A DNA stretch of 64,000 nucleotides from Diploptera punctata (Eukaryota > Arthropoda > Insecta > Blattodea > Blaberidae), in contig JASPKZ010002333.1 of assembly GCA_030220185.1 (NCBI GenBank), positions 372,001-436,000 on the forward strand, given 5' to 3'. Below the pieces are notes generated by a model that made no database searches, was not told the DNA's origin, and saw only the letters and a program-made list of their open reading frames with translations. How positions within the stretch are numbered: the stretch's first letter is position 1; each line of letters begins with the position of its first letter. A program made the position numbers and the translations under genes. Shown piece after piece: positions 1 through 11,400 of the stretch.

Positions 1-1560
1 CCTCAAGACCACTGATGTTGGACGCATCCCTCCCTCAGCCGCCTGCTGGGCACACTGCACTGTGGAAATGTTATACTCACTACCTGTATCTATATAGATT
101 GTGATGCGCTTCTCATCCTTGGTCCATGCGGTCTTCTTATAGACATTACTACTGTTACTATCTACAAGCCTTACCATAGCAGTGTGGTCCTTAGATTCTC
201 CTGCGGCTCGCATTGGGCAGATCTATCTCGAGTGGCCGCTCTTGTCACATCGTTGACACCGATCTTGCCTCGCCTTTGGACAGTCACGGCTCATATGGGT
301 CCCCCACTCCTGGCAGTTAAAGCACTGGACCCGACGCTTCACTGCGCCATGCGCCTCTTGTCCACACGAGCTCGCTTTCTTCCCTCTCCAGGAACCCTCT
401 CCGGTTCTCTCCCTCGTGAGATTGGTGGGTGGGGTTGGCCACTCGCCTGATAGCGATCCAACCCACCCAGAAATCCCGAGTACAGGTCACCTGGAGTCTT
501 ACACTTGAAGGCCCGAGCATTCGCCTGTAGGTCGAGCGGGAGGCCCTTGATTATACAGGAGATGGCCTTCTCTCCCGTAAACCCGCACCCCCACACAATG
601 CCAGCTTGTCATGATAGTATTTCGTCATGGACTCACTTGGCAGCTTACGCCTTGCTAGCAGCTCCTCCAATGACTCCGCAAAATCATGCCGCCGTGGAAA
701 GGCACGACGCAGGTCCTTCTTCCACTCTCCCCACGAGAGGTCAAAGTCGTCGAGGCGGTTAAACCACGTCTTCGCCGCCCCGCGTTTCGCCTGCATGTAA
801 CACGACCTCTCGTACTCGGACCAACCATGGATACGGCCCAGCTGGTCGATCTTGTGGAGCCAGCGATCTATGTTACAATCCCGATCTTCGGGATCGAACT
901 GGTCCACAATCTCTCCACCCGCTCGGGCCGCCCTAGCGCTGCTGGCCACGCTCGCGCTAGAGGCGCACTCCCCACCACAACACCCACCATGATGTGTACG
1001 AGAGCGCCCCTTGGGCATCTTAAAATTTGCCCCACTGGCGCCTCCAGTTTTAGGGGAGACACCCGCGTGGCGCAACTTCTCCTCCACGCCTCGGAAGATA
1101 CGAGCCGCCTGCTCCTCCACCGCCGACGTGATCGCCTTAGCCAAGTCTCCCTGGCTAAGCAGTTGGGCCAACGCCAGTTGCACAGGCTCCCATCGAGCCG
1201 CCTCACCCACTAGCCCGGGGTTTCCCGATGGCCCACCATTATCGATCGTCGCCCACGTGGCCTCCTGCCGCATGGATGCCCGCCGGCATCTCATAATCTT
1301 CCTTAGTGTCGATGGCCAGATCGTGTCCTAGATCGCCATCCACGCTGGACCCGGAAAGCGGAATCAGATCGTCACGTGAACGATCGTCCTCCACCTCCAT
1401 ATCATAATCCAGCATGGACTCGTCCCTGTACATGCTAGCCGCCATTTTTCGTAATAAAATAACAAACGAGAACGCTAAATCTCGAAACTAATAGCAATTT
1501 GATAATGGTATTTCCGATTAGGTAATCCCACTTCTGATATATTAGCAATGATGGGTAAAT
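1..1560 (-). mobile_element. Ty3/gypsy retrotransposon, copy 1 (5' part, cut by window edge)
   Basis: This is the gag end of a gypsy-type element read on the minus strand. It aligns along its whole length with 44110-45690, a longer copy of the same family. Both begin gag with the residues MAASMYRD and share the same zinc-knuckle and protease-side sequence. The left end is simply the window boundary, so the pol part may lie outside. The leader upstream of gag (1446-1560) shares an ATATCAGAAGTGGGATTACC-like stretch with the other copy (1525-1545). Confidence 0.85.
184..1445 (-). pseudogene. gag: gag polyprotein of gypsy copy 1, broken
   Basis: The start is the ATG at 1445-1443 (MAASMYRDES), the same start used by the second copy. 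The longest piece (1294-551) contains the retrotransposon capsid-type region, with FDPEDRDCNIDRWLHKIDQL near its middle followed by WFNRLDDFDLSWGEWKKDL, which matches the Retrotrans_gag pattern. The reading then shifts near 1240-1300 and again near 550-600. The zinc-knuckle part (about 200-330) is out of frame and has lost cysteine spacing that the copy at 44400 keeps. The gene would package element RNA in a cytoplasmic particle. It is not functional here as it stands. Confidence 0.8.
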
Positions 1561-1876
1561 CACTACCAGAAACTCGTGGACAAATCACAACGCACACACA
1601 CAAACAATAACACAAGCGTCTGTATTCTTCCACAAGCACGAGTAGAATGCCCCTCGATGGCGTCTTCCGCTTCTGCCCGTGCTGCCAACCTTCCCCCTCC
1701 CGCCTTCAGCTGCCACCTGGTGGGCAGCTTCCTGGGCTCCAGCCTGCCATCTATCGAGCGGTCACGTGTACTCGCTGGAAACCCAGTGCTGCTCGACAAA
1801 TGCTGCTTACACATTTTTTTGTGGCTACGTTGATTATGTGTTCTTTTCCTTTTTCATAATTTTCTTTATTCATGGG
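1561..1876 (-). other. Probable LTR-side remnant of gypsy copy 1
   Basis: No gene is visible. This stretch still resembles 45690-45930 upstream of the second gypsy copy (shared blocks around 'gctgccacctg.tgggcagcttcctg' and 'cccagtgctgctc'), so it is probably leader or LTR sequence. It stops where the mariner begins. Confidence 0.5.
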
Positions 1877-1878
1877 TA

Positions 1879-3203
1879 CGAGGTGTGATCAATAAGTTTC
1901 CGGAATGAGGCCATAAACACAACACTTCAAAGTGTCTATTCAGCACTGTCACCCTCGAAGTAGTCACCTTAGGAGTTGATATACTTGTCCCAGCGCTTCT
2001 GCCAATGTTGGAAGCACTTCTGGAAGTCGTCTTCTTTAAATGTGTCCAATGCCTTCTGCGATTCGCGCTGGATGACATCAATGTCCTCAAAATGATGTCC
2101 TCGGAGCCGAATTTTTAGCCGTGGGAACAGGAAAAAGTCTGCTGGAGCCAGATCTGGAGAATAGCCTGGATAGGGAACAGTACTCATCCTATTTTTTCCA
2201 AAAACTGGCGGACAGAAATTGCTTTGTGCGCGGGTGCATTGTCGTGATGCAGGAACCAGTCACCAGTCCTCCATTTCTCTGGCCGTTTGCGTCGCACACT
2301 CTCCCTCAATCTTTGCAACACTTGTTTGTAGTACACTTGATTCACTGTTTGACCCCGTGGTACAAATTCCTTATGCACAATTCCATTAATGTAAAAAAAC
2401 AATCATCATTGACTTCACATTCGATCGAACTTGTCTGGCTTTCTTTGGGTGTGGAGATGCAGGACTCTTCCATTGCGAAGACTGTTGTTTAGTTTCTGGA
2501 TCGTAGCCATAAATCCATGTTTCATCACCAGTAATAACCTTTTCCATGAACCGTGGGTCATTTTTAAGTGTTCTTTAAGATCTGTGCAGGCAATCACACG
2601 ACTTTCGTTTTGGTCATTTGAAAGGAGGCGGGGCACGAACTTCGCAGCAATTCTTCGCATGTTCAAATCGTCTTTCAAAATGCTTTGAACACTTCCAAAC
2701 GAGAGTGCTAGTGCATCAGACAGTTCTCGTATTGTAATGCGCCTATCATTTAATACCATTTCCCTCACTCGATCGATATTTTTATTGGTTTTGCTGGAAG
2801 TTGGTCGTCCCAGACGATTTTCATCCTTAACCGATGTCACGCCCCTTTTAAATTTCGAAAACCACTCAAATGCATGAGATTTGCCCATTGCTTCCTCCCC
2901 ATAAGCTGTTCTTAACATTTGATATGTTTCTGTTGCAGTTTTACCAAGTTTAAAGCAAAATTTGATGCATGTTCTTTGTTCCTCGTAATCCCGCATTGTT
3001 GCTACACAGAGAAATCGCCGCATGCACAAAACACGTCTTCACTTCAGAGCTTCTACCAGCATACTGCAAGGTCAGAGAAGGTCGTGCGACCCCTCAAATT
3101 CATCACAAGGAAATTCTGAATGTACAGCCTGGGTGAAAATTAAAAACTCCTCAATGGCGTAATTGTTTTGAAGCCATTCCGGAAACTTATTGATCACACC
3201 TCG
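1879..3203 (-). mobile_element. mariner (Tc1/mariner) transposon with both inverted repeats
   Basis: The ends are inverted repeats of about 28 bp: CGAGGTGTGATCAATAAGTT at 1879 and its complement ending at 3203. Both are followed inward by the same TCCGGAATG. The flanking dinucleotide is TA on both sides (1877-1878 and 3204-3205), the duplication expected for this superfamily. The length of 1325 bp is typical of a full mariner. The transposase inside is frameshifted. Confidence 0.93.
1969..2996 (-). pseudogene. mariner transposase, frameshifted
   Basis: The reading probably starts at MRDYEEQRTC (2996). The N-terminal half shows the paired helix-turn-helix of mariner transposases (LGKTATETYQMLRTAYGEEA, then GRPTSS as the hinge). 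The catalytic D,D34D domain follows in other frames. The first Asp region lies at about 2510-2540, HHDNAPAHKA at about 2265-2235 and YSPDLAPADFFLFP at about 2165-2125. The pieces sit in three different frames (2996-2415, 2402-2184, 2187-1969), so at least two indels separate them. It would cut and paste the element at TA sites. It is inactive unless repaired, although the inverted repeats remain recognisable. Confidence 0.9.
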
Positions 3204-3228
3204 TATGTTCACAAATCTATGTGTCAAA

Positions 3229-3745
3229 CTATTGAAAAAGTGCTTCTTTGTGAGCTATGTGATTGAAACCTGAAGCTTTTATGTAGTTGTCTATATGTGT
3301 CTTCTTTCTGTAAATTCCAAATTCTATCTTATTTTCTTCATTCCTTTTTAAGTTGAGATCTAAAAATGGTATTTCTCCATTGATTTCCTTTTCCATAATG
3401 AACTTTATAGTTTGACTTTGAATGTTCAATAATTTTAATGCTTCATCTATCTGTTTATGATTAACTATTGCAATTATGTCATCCACATATCTGCACTAGA
3501 ACTTGAAAATTAAACGATGTCCATTAATTATCTTGTGTTCAAAATTCCCCATGCATACATTAGCTAAGAATGGAGATAAAGGGTTTCCCATCGAAAGTCC
3601 TGAATTTTGTTTATAGAATCTTCCATTATATGTGAAAAACATATTATCGGTACATAATTTAGTTAAAGTTTTATATTTGACTATCTTTCCTTTTTCAATT
3701 TTATTATGGTTCAGCCAAATCTCCTAAATTTCCAAACTGGAGCCT
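3229..3745 (-). pseudogene. Penelope-like element reverse transcriptase fragment
   Basis: On the minus strand, an RT palm segment reads through a GLSMGNPLSPFLANVCMG motif (about 3610-3560) and then CRYVDDIIAIV, with the YVDD catalytic box at about 3490. The FLDLNLKR and IYRKKTHIDNYI stretches after it are typical of Penelope-like elements rather than LINEs or LTR elements. One TAG stop lies just before CRYVDD (about 3497). The fragment ends near the mariner on one side and a solo LTR on the other. No GIY-YIG nuclease domain is present here. Confidence 0.78.
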
Positions 3746-3763
3746 ATTTCTTTCAGGTGTCCA

Positions 3764-4726
3764 TGTTACGCGCGACGTCTTTTAAGCCCCTGCGTGTTGA
3801 TAGCGTTAAGTTCACTATTGCTTAAGTGGTCTTTGGCCCGAGCGGTTGGCCTTGGTTTTGGAGGAAGAGTTCCACAATTAAACATGTTTAAAACACAGTA
3901 AACGAAAAATTAACATAATTTATTAAAATAAAGTCAAACATGAAGAGAAAATGAAACAATAACATATAAATCAAGTTATTTAAAACAGCTGAAATCGCCA
4001 CATTGTCAAACGTAAAAATATTCAAATTATTAAAGTGCTAAAATTGAGAGATAGAGAAAACAATCATGTTAAAATATTCAACTTTGTTAGCTATTCTAAG
4101 TTACTAGGACCATTTGGTCCCATATTTGATTCTAAGTCTTAAAATGACCAAGAATTGATAAAAAAGGAGTTATATTACCAATGTAGACGCCACCGTCCCG
4201 CAGGGCCCCGTTGAGGGGACCGCAATCGGTCCCGCTGCCGTTCTGTCTTTTCCACTCAAAAATCCCGGCTTTTATATGATTATCTTTACCTTTCACCATG
4301 CCCTAAAGCTAATGGAAGCCCTATTTCTTGCCCCATCTGTAGTAATATTCCTAGTATGTTCATGGCCAAGTTATGTAAGGTGTTTTTAACTTTTTCCCTA
4401 ATGTGTTTGGGTTACATAAGGTTTCGTAAGAATTTCCTATTAGGTTGAAACTAATAAGTTGTTTTTGATATATAAGATTTCGTGAGTGTGTCTTCATTGT
4501 TTGACAAATATATTGAATTGAAATAGTCATTTTATAATAATTTTTTTCTTAGTTTTTTATCTAAAAAGCACTTATGTATATTTGGATTAAGATTTCAATC
4601 CGCATTTAAAGGGTGAATATTTATGCCCTATTTTTTGGTGTAATACACATGTATATGTGTCTATCCTTTATCGGCTTTTTACAGTATTTTATTATTATTG
4701 CAGTTAGGCCCTAGTGTTTTATAATA
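3764..4726. mobile_element. Solo LTR (same family as 52597-54534)
   Basis: The sequence starts TGTTACGCG and shares long collinear blocks with the LTR at 52597-54534: the 'ggtctttggcccgagcggttggcc' region, a CCG-rich stretch near 4190-4235, and an 'aggccctagtgtt' end. The right end here (TTTTATAATAA) does not match the TAACA end of the other copy, and no 5-bp duplication is visible, so the border at about 4726 is approximate. No coding sequence is present. Confidence 0.7.
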
Positions 4727-6494
4727 ATTCCCCCCCCTAAATAAGACTGTAGGGTTGAAAAACCGAAAGTCTTTTTTCCTTACAGGATATCACTCACCTC
4801 TCGGGGGTTGGTCCTGACATTTATCTTATTAATTTAGCTTTAAGTGGGAGTGGAACTGGCGTCGTCAATTGGCGATTCCATCTGTCCTGGAAGTATTTTG
4901 TTCTCATCCTAAGAGGTTAGATCGTCTTTTACTTGTAAATTGCCCCGGATACCTTTAATTGCGTCGAAATATCAGTACGATCTGTTTACTTAGTGAGAAC
5001 ACTATACTTCAAAAACCAAAAATCACAATATAGCAAGCCTTCGTGGCTTTAATACAATATGCCTGTGCATTGTTTCAAAAAAAAATGTTTATTGCTGAAA
5101 AAAACAAAAAATATCGACCATAAAAAATTCTTCTCGTCTTCGTTCTTCTTCCTTATTTAAACCTTCTGTGGTTTCTTTTGAAACGACGCACTTTCACTGT
5201 TATTCATTTCCGACGCACTTAATCACATTTCGTTACTTTTTGTTATTCACTTTGACGGTTCTATTCCGTGAACCGGATCACTGTTAAAAAATTATATAAA
5301 AAAAAATTATCCGAACTGCGGTGTCTGCTGTGGCTAGCTTGGAGGTCAGGGTTCGTGTCTGCTGGCCTCGATGGTATGGAGGATGTGATGTTCTAATGCT
5401 CGTGTTCGTTGTTCATTTTCAGCTGCCGTTGGTCCAGGTAGGCCTTTGATTTAGTCATGCCTAGTTTTTTTTTAAACAAAACCCAGTTAGGACCAAGGAG
5501 TACTTGTGAAAGGTTTGATAGGAATTAATCTTAATGTAGAGTTTGTTTTCTTGACTCTTCTATAGGAAAAAATTGGAATGTAAGATGTTAGGCCAAGGTT
5601 GGCGTTGGAGAAAGTTATTATTATTTTTATAATTGCCTGGGTTTGTTCTTTACTGCTAGTGAGGTGGTTGCCTTAGCTGGTTGCGAGTCTGGACAATCAC
5701 CCATCTTATGTTCCATCACGAGATGTGTAGGTGGTTCTTGCAGCTGCCCTGCGTCCTTAGATGTACAGGGTGCGGTTGGTCCTTGCAGCGTTATGCTGCC
5801 CTCGTCCTCAGATGTATAGGGTGTTCCGTGAGTCTGGCCATCTTAATCTCCCTCCCATCATGTAGTGTTGTGGTGGTGGCCGCAGGTCCAGGCGTGAAGC
5901 TGCAATCTTATGGCATTCGTTAAAACTTGGGAGGATAACTTTAAACATCGTTTATGGGTTTGGTGGTTATCCCGTACTACATGGGTCCGCATCCTCTTTA
6001 TCATTCCTGGTCATTGAATGTTTAGTCTACTTCATTGCATATTAGACGTCCTGGCTTTAGATTGCATCGTTTAGGTTCGTGCACCCATTTCCCTATTTGT
6101 CCCTTATAGCTAGCCTCAAGTTGCAAAAGAAATGCTCTTATGTTTCTGGTCTTATGATTTCTCACGAATCATTTACGCCCTTATTGCAATTCAGGTTTCA
6201 CTGGGTTCAAAAAAATTGTCCGTATCTCACCGTATTTTACCGCTAGTTTTCAAACTTTCCATTGTTTGGATAAAATTTCAATTTTGCTTTTCCTACTCTA
6301 GAGTCCTGGGTTCGATCGAGTGTGCTCGCCTACACATAAATCGCTAGGGCTTTAAGATGTAACTACTACTTTGTACGATTATGTAACCTGAATTCCGTAT
6401 CATCATTCCCTCGTGAGGTCCTGATTGTGAGAGCATTTCCTTTCTTTAATCCGGGATGCGTCTTGCATCTTAACTTCTCGCTTCTAATACATCT
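4727..6494. other. Non-coding AT-rich stretch
   Basis: I see no convincing gene. The short open frames (for example 5681-5923) have no recognisable motif and arise partly from a local imperfect duplication around 5740-5830 ('cttagatgtacagggtg' and 'ctcagatgtatagggtg'). A C-run lies at 4731-4738. Confidence 0.5.
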
Positions 6495-6523
6495 GTCGAT
6501 ATCCCGTGTTACAGCCCACAGAG

Positions 6524-6948
6524 TTAACTTAATAAAAAAAATCTAAATCATAAAGCTAATCAGGGATTAGAAATTGAAACATCCCAGAAATAAACAACCT
6601 GACGGGCGATCACCTTCGGACACTAGGTAATAAGACAAATTATGCTTCAAGCTGACCGAGGGTTAGGATAAATACAAAAAGTAAATAAATCTAGGGTTGC
6701 TCATCTACAACATAAGCGACTTATTTGTAAGCTGGTACCGACAACTTCCAGTAAAATAACTCCCAAAGGAAATCACACCCGAGTAGAATATCATGTCCAA
6801 GTAATGCTTGCTATAATTCACCTGGAACTAAATCGGATTTATACTAAAGGAATTAAATGGGTTTCAATATTACCCATAAGCTTTAACGGTCCACCCAATC
6901 TCTAAAAACATATACGAGAGTTTCAGCTGCCACCACCAGCATCACTCC
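6524..6948. repeat. Long direct repeat, left copy
   Basis: Near-identical to 18906-19330 in the same orientation, with only scattered substitutions and small indels over about 425 bp. Together the two copies bracket the endogenous retrovirus. The left copy is preceded by TGTTACAGCCC (about 6510), which could be an LTR start. I therefore suspect LTR remnants but cannot prove it, because the right copy ends abruptly at 19330. Confidence 0.85.
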
Positions 6949-8237
6949 TGGACCTGCGGCTCATCCTGGCCTGGACCAGAGTGGAATCAAGATTGGGCGT
7001 CCTGGAGACTGCACAGGTCTAACTACCAGCAAAAGGACTACCAGGACCACCTATTACACATCTCCTGATGAAGGCCATTACCAGAATAAGGGTCCAGCCG
7101 ATCAACAAGAAAACCAACCCAACAATAAAAAACTCACTTTCTCCACAGTCAACCCTAACCTCTAATCCAAACTACCCAATGACTCACCTAACTACTGAGC
7201 ATCCTAGCAACACAACAATCTACGAAGAAATTCCATCGAACCCAGCCTGAAATTGTCCTATGGACCTATCTGGGTGTGGAACGCGGACCTTGATAAACAT
7301 CAGAGTAAGGCCTACCTTGAATTACGAGCCGGCACATGTTGCATGGCCCCAGCTCCTTACCAGCGCATGGACAATGGTGGACTCGAACCCTGGCCCTTGG
7401 GCACAACACTAGCCTCCAGCAAGGACCGACTCAAGTGCTTGGAACATAAAGGTCAAATATTACAGGCCTACCAGTGGACAGCGGAATATATAGTAAATAA
7501 ATTTTTGTTTAACCATGTGAACGACAGTGTAAACATAGTGGTAACACAAAAAATAAATAAATATGCAAACTGTGAAATCAAAGGAAGATGAAGAGAAAAA
7601 GACTAATAGTGATTAAGGATTAGGACAACTAATATTATAATCAGTTTAGGTTTAGATGTGTAAGAACTGAGAGGAAATTTATTCTCGATAGATTTTGTAA
7701 AGTTTTCCATCCATTAGGATGATGTTTAATCGCGATGAGGCAAGGCATTTTGATTGCAAAAAAAATTCAAAAACATAATTGGCATATTTAACATCGAATA
7801 AGTTTCCTCTAAGTTATCTATGTTTAAAATAAAGTAAATATAACTCACCTGGAACTTATGAAAGAGGTCCCGAAGGGACACGTGGTCCCACACGGCTTGG
7901 CGCATCATCGGAGACTAACAGTATACGTGTTAACAGGAAGAGACGATAGGGAATGGGGTTAGGCAACATTACAAAAAAAAATCCCGGACAGGGCTTCAAA
8001 ATTACCAAGGAACAATCTCTCACGCGGCAACCAACGTAAGCATCGAAATTAAGAATTTCTTTTCTTCTTCTCTAAGATAATAATGACGTAAGACAACAAC
8101 AGACATGAAGAATCACGGAACTTAGGCAAGCATACCAATTAATTTCGGAAGGTGACGAGCCCTTCTCTAGTAATTGTGATGCCCCGCCATCAGGAATCCC
8201 GTTTTTAACTCCCATTTGTTTTATTTTTTTTTTTTTA
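6949..8237. other. Non-coding stretch
   Basis: No gene is recognisable. The open frame at 7253-7591 contains a B-box-like GGGTTCGAGTCCACC when read on the minus strand (about 7378-7392), which may be a decayed tRNA-derived SINE rather than protein. An A/T run at 8221-8236 lies just downstream of the small minus-strand gene and supplies AATAAA on the minus strand. Confidence 0.4.
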
Positions 8238-8568
8238 CTAAAATTCAGCATAACGAAATACGATGAAATTGGGATCTAAAATATAAATATATGCCCGCGT
8301 CAGGCCACGACGCAGGGCATCGGGGAGGCTTTCATCCACCGGCACATGGTCTGGCATGACGAAACTTCGCCGATCACCATCCACTATCACAGTCGTCACC
8401 CAACGGGCCGAATGACGACGGAGCCGGACCACCTCAAGCTCCCGGTGATCCGGCAACTCTGCCACGGACACCAGATTTCCTGCTACACATCAGGAAATTG
8501 CACATTAATAATCATATAATTGAATAAAAATAGCATACCTTATCAGGAAGATACTCACCAGACGACAT
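8238..8568 (-). CDS. Small two-exon gene, unknown function
   Basis: I do not recognise the product with certainty. The ATG is at 8568-8566, and exon 1 encodes only M-S-S plus one base. A consensus donor GTGAGT starts at 8558, and the acceptor GCAG ends at 8480, giving a 79-nt intron. Joining leaves the frame open into exon 2 (8479-8238), for a protein of about 84 residues ending in EF and TAG. The protein is short, basic and rich in beta-forming residues (LEVVRLRRHSARWVTTVIV, then SFVMPDHV). It loosely resembles small uncharacterised arthropod proteins with a 'TKFG...VFLP' pattern, but that is recollection only. Exon 2 is much richer in GC than its surroundings. A TATA box lies about 45 bp upstream and AATAAA lies just after the stop. 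It could belong to a mobile element or virus. Confidence 0.6.
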
Positions 8569-8607
8569 GTTGAGATCAAGACAGAGGTCTCATTACGCAC
8601 GTCACCC

Positions 8608-8615
8608 CTTTATAT
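8608..8615 (-). promoter_or_regulatory. TATA box of the small two-exon gene
   Basis: TATATAAA followed by GGGG on the minus strand, about 40-47 bases before the ATG. Transcription would then start near 8583, leaving a very short 5' leader. Confidence 0.6.
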
Positions 8616-8784
8616 ACACCCTCCAGAGAAGACACGACGTAGGCATGTTAAACACGGATGACGAATTTTATGGGTGGTCATACTTGCCGACATACGAATT
8701 CCAAAATCGCTCTTAAAGATAATATGATAGAGAATAACTGTTGGTTTTGCAAACCTATGGTTATGTCTCGGGGGGGGAGGAATA

Positions 8785-9035
8785 TTATAAATACAAAAGG
8801 GCCTAACTGCAGATATCATAAAAAATGGCAAAACAGATGGAAGCAGAGGCGATATATACTTATGTTTGATACCGGACGATAGAGGAAAAATAATCAACGT
8901 TGGAAACTCTAAATTAAAACCATGATCGGAGTTAGGAGAAGGGCTTTAAGAGATAAAAAAGATGGAAAAAATTAATGAAATATTAAACGATCTGGGAGTT
9001 GCATCACAACCCAACAGCTCAGGTCTTGGGAAAAA
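8785..9035 (+). repeat. Repeat present inverted at 19331-19575
   Basis: This stretch (from 'ttataaatacaaaagggcc' to 'caacccaacagctcagg') appears almost unchanged, in inverted orientation, at 19331-19575. There it continues into a hAT transposase tail, so it may be hAT 3' sequence. Here the coding part is absent. Confidence 0.8.
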
Positions 9036-9354
9036 CATATTTTTCAAGCTATTAGGACAGAATTACGAAAATACCAGGAATATGGCACCTTTTGAATAAC
9101 ACATTAGGTAAAGAAACAAACACCTCATTAATCTACATCTGATAAAAACCTAATAATTACCCCATATTAAGAAATATTACTATGACCGCCATGGGCTCTC
9201 GCTGGAAGGGGAAAAATGACTGAATAAATACCCGCGTTTTTGAGACCAAAAATTAGATTGAGGGCAGCTTTTGGAACGATCTTGGACGGACATGATTTCG
9301 AACCTCGGCGTGTGTGAGTATATTTGCGATTTATAATAAGTTCCAGGTTGGACT

Positions 9355-9440
9355 AATTAACTTTCACATTTTTGAATAATTAACTTTAACATTTTTGAAT
9401 AATTAACTTTAACATTTTTGAGTAATTAACTTTAACTTTA
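9355..9440. repeat. Tandem repeat, 23-bp unit
   Basis: Copies start at 9355, 9378, 9401 and 9424 (aattaacttt[a/c]acatttttga and so on). The last copy is partial. Confidence 0.9.
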
Positions 9441-10189
9441 AAATAGTCGAAATAATTCACTTTGAATTAAATTGAATAAATCAATAATTTGATAATTTTT
9501 AGGTAAAACTTTAAGTTGAACACATTCGATTTTTCTATAACAGAGAGTCGAAAGAAAGACCTCAACTTTAAAACGAAATACTACACTCACTTCTGAGTTC
9601 TCTCATTATTTAACGTAGCTGTATAAGTAAATTCGCGTCATAAAATAAATAATGTTACTTTGTATATAAGGCTATAATTACGTGTATTTTTATGTATAAA
9701 TTATTTCAGTTAAGTGTTCTAATATATATATTTATGACAATAAAGTGGCGTTGTTGGGAACTGTGTGGTATTTGTAACGGTACAGGCATTCTTTTCCATA
9801 AATAGAAGCTGACCTTGAGGCCACCCTAACCTTGTTAACAAATACACGTCTTCCACAGGCAGACTGACGTCAGCTGGTTGCTATTACTTTAAAAACCATT
9901 GCCTTTTCAAGCTCTTCTTGCTACCTTATTATTGATCCTATAGAGGTTGTAATAAAATTAGGTGGAATTTAAGTTGTGATTTTTACAGGAAGTGTTTGAT
10001 TTTTGTTTAGAATAAGTGATTAATTGTGTTAAAAGATATTGTGTGTGGCGTTGCGACATTTAGGTACTATTTTATTGTGGGAACATAATCTTAGGTGTTG
10101 TGCTAATAGGTAGAACTACTCTTGACGCTTGCAGTAAAGTTAGTTACATTAGGTTGAATTTGTTGTGTTCGTAAATAACAGAGAGGAAA
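9441..10189 (+). other. Probable leader of the endogenous retrovirus
   Basis: No gene. TGGCG at 9746 (TGGCGTTGTTGGGAACT) is a possible primer-binding site because many Ty3/gypsy sites begin TGG, but I could not match it to a tRNA. The gag ATG follows at 10190. Confidence 0.35.
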
Positions 10190-11400
10190 ATGCCTCCCAA
10201 GATTAATCCGCAAATTCCCGAAGAGGTGTCCCAGGCGATAGGAGAATTATCATCTAGGATGGTAGCACAAGAGGCCGTATTGGCACAATTTAGAGAACAA
10301 ATAGTAACCGTCGCCGCCAATTCCGCTACACCCTCCGTGGCGACGCCCCCACCTCCGAATATAGACTCAGCTAGTGGAGCAGCTCTAATAGACCAGATTC
10401 CCCCATGGGACGGAATTTCCCCGAGCATGTCGATAGAAGCTTTCTTAGATATGGTACATACATTGGGCACGATAAACCGATGGACCAATGAAATTAAAGT
10501 TATGATATTAAAGACAAAATTAACAGGGGATGCTATGGCCTTTTTAGAAGCCGATGCAAGGTTAATACACGCGGATTACGATACCTTGGCTAGACGACTC
10601 AAGGAACGGTTCTCCACCAGCGACCCCGAGAGATACGCCAGAAAATTAGCCGAAGTAAAACAAGGAGGGGAAGAACCGGTTCGGCAGTTTGCCGATAGAT
10701 GCATGCGTTTAGGACAATTATCGACACCCCATAAATCAGATCCAGTGGCACAGGCAACGGTGATAGAGGAGGCTGAAAGTAGAACATTACTAGCTTTCCT
10801 TAGAGGAATAAATGGGCGAATGCGAAGATATCTCAAATTATCTTCCCCGCCACCCTAGAGGAAGCGGTGCAAATAGCCCTAAAATGGGAAGACGTGGACA
10901 TAGAGGAAACGGGCGCCCAAGACGCCGAGGCGCATAGATACCAACACGATGTCGATTTAGGGTCAAAACCCGAGGGACATAGAAACTACCCTCCCCCGCG
11001 GGATAGTCCATCCCAAGGCCCCTCAGGGAACAGGTCAGCTATCCCGTACAGAGAGGCAATAATATGCAACTACTGTGCTAAGCCCGGACATATGGTATTC
11101 GATTGTCGAACCTATGCCGCCCAACAGGATAGGCCAGTAAATAGATTTATGCGAACTGGTTCCCTTAGATATGAACGGGCACCATTTCGAAATCATGTTC
11201 CCCCAAGGAATTCAGGACCCAACCCAGGAGGGAATTCTAGTAATAGAGACCCTCCTCCCCGTCAAACTAGTAGGGAGTGTTATGTCTGCCACCAGACCGG
11301 ACACTTTTCCCGGGAATGCCCACGTAAGAGGGAGAACCCAAATGCGAATCGTTCGGTGACACAGACCCAATCATCGAACCCAGCACCCCAGAGAAACTAG
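10190..11400 (+). pseudogene. gag: Errantivirus-like gag, one frame change
   Basis: The structural protein starts at the ATG at 10190 (MPPKINPQIPEE). The capsid region is recognisable by its Retrotrans_gag pattern (PPWDGISPSMSIEAFLDMVH about 66-85, then ARRLKERFSTSDPERYARKL). The frame changes near 10820 and resumes in the adjacent frame as TLEEAVQIALKWEDVD. Two CCHC zinc knuckles follow: CNYCAKPGHMVFDC (about 11065) and CYVCHQTGHFSREC (about 11278). The stop is the TAG at 11398. Zinc knuckles bind genomic RNA. Drosophila gypsy-type errantiviruses usually lack them, so this lineage differs. The frame change looks like a one-base loss. Confidence 0.85.

Noticed and set aside
184..450. Plus-strand open frame at the left edge
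   Set aside because: It is the antisense shadow of the gypsy gag region on the minus strand.
686..1213. 175-codon plus-strand open frame
   Set aside because: Antisense to the gypsy gag. No motif, and the sense reading matches a second copy at 44.8-45.5 kb.
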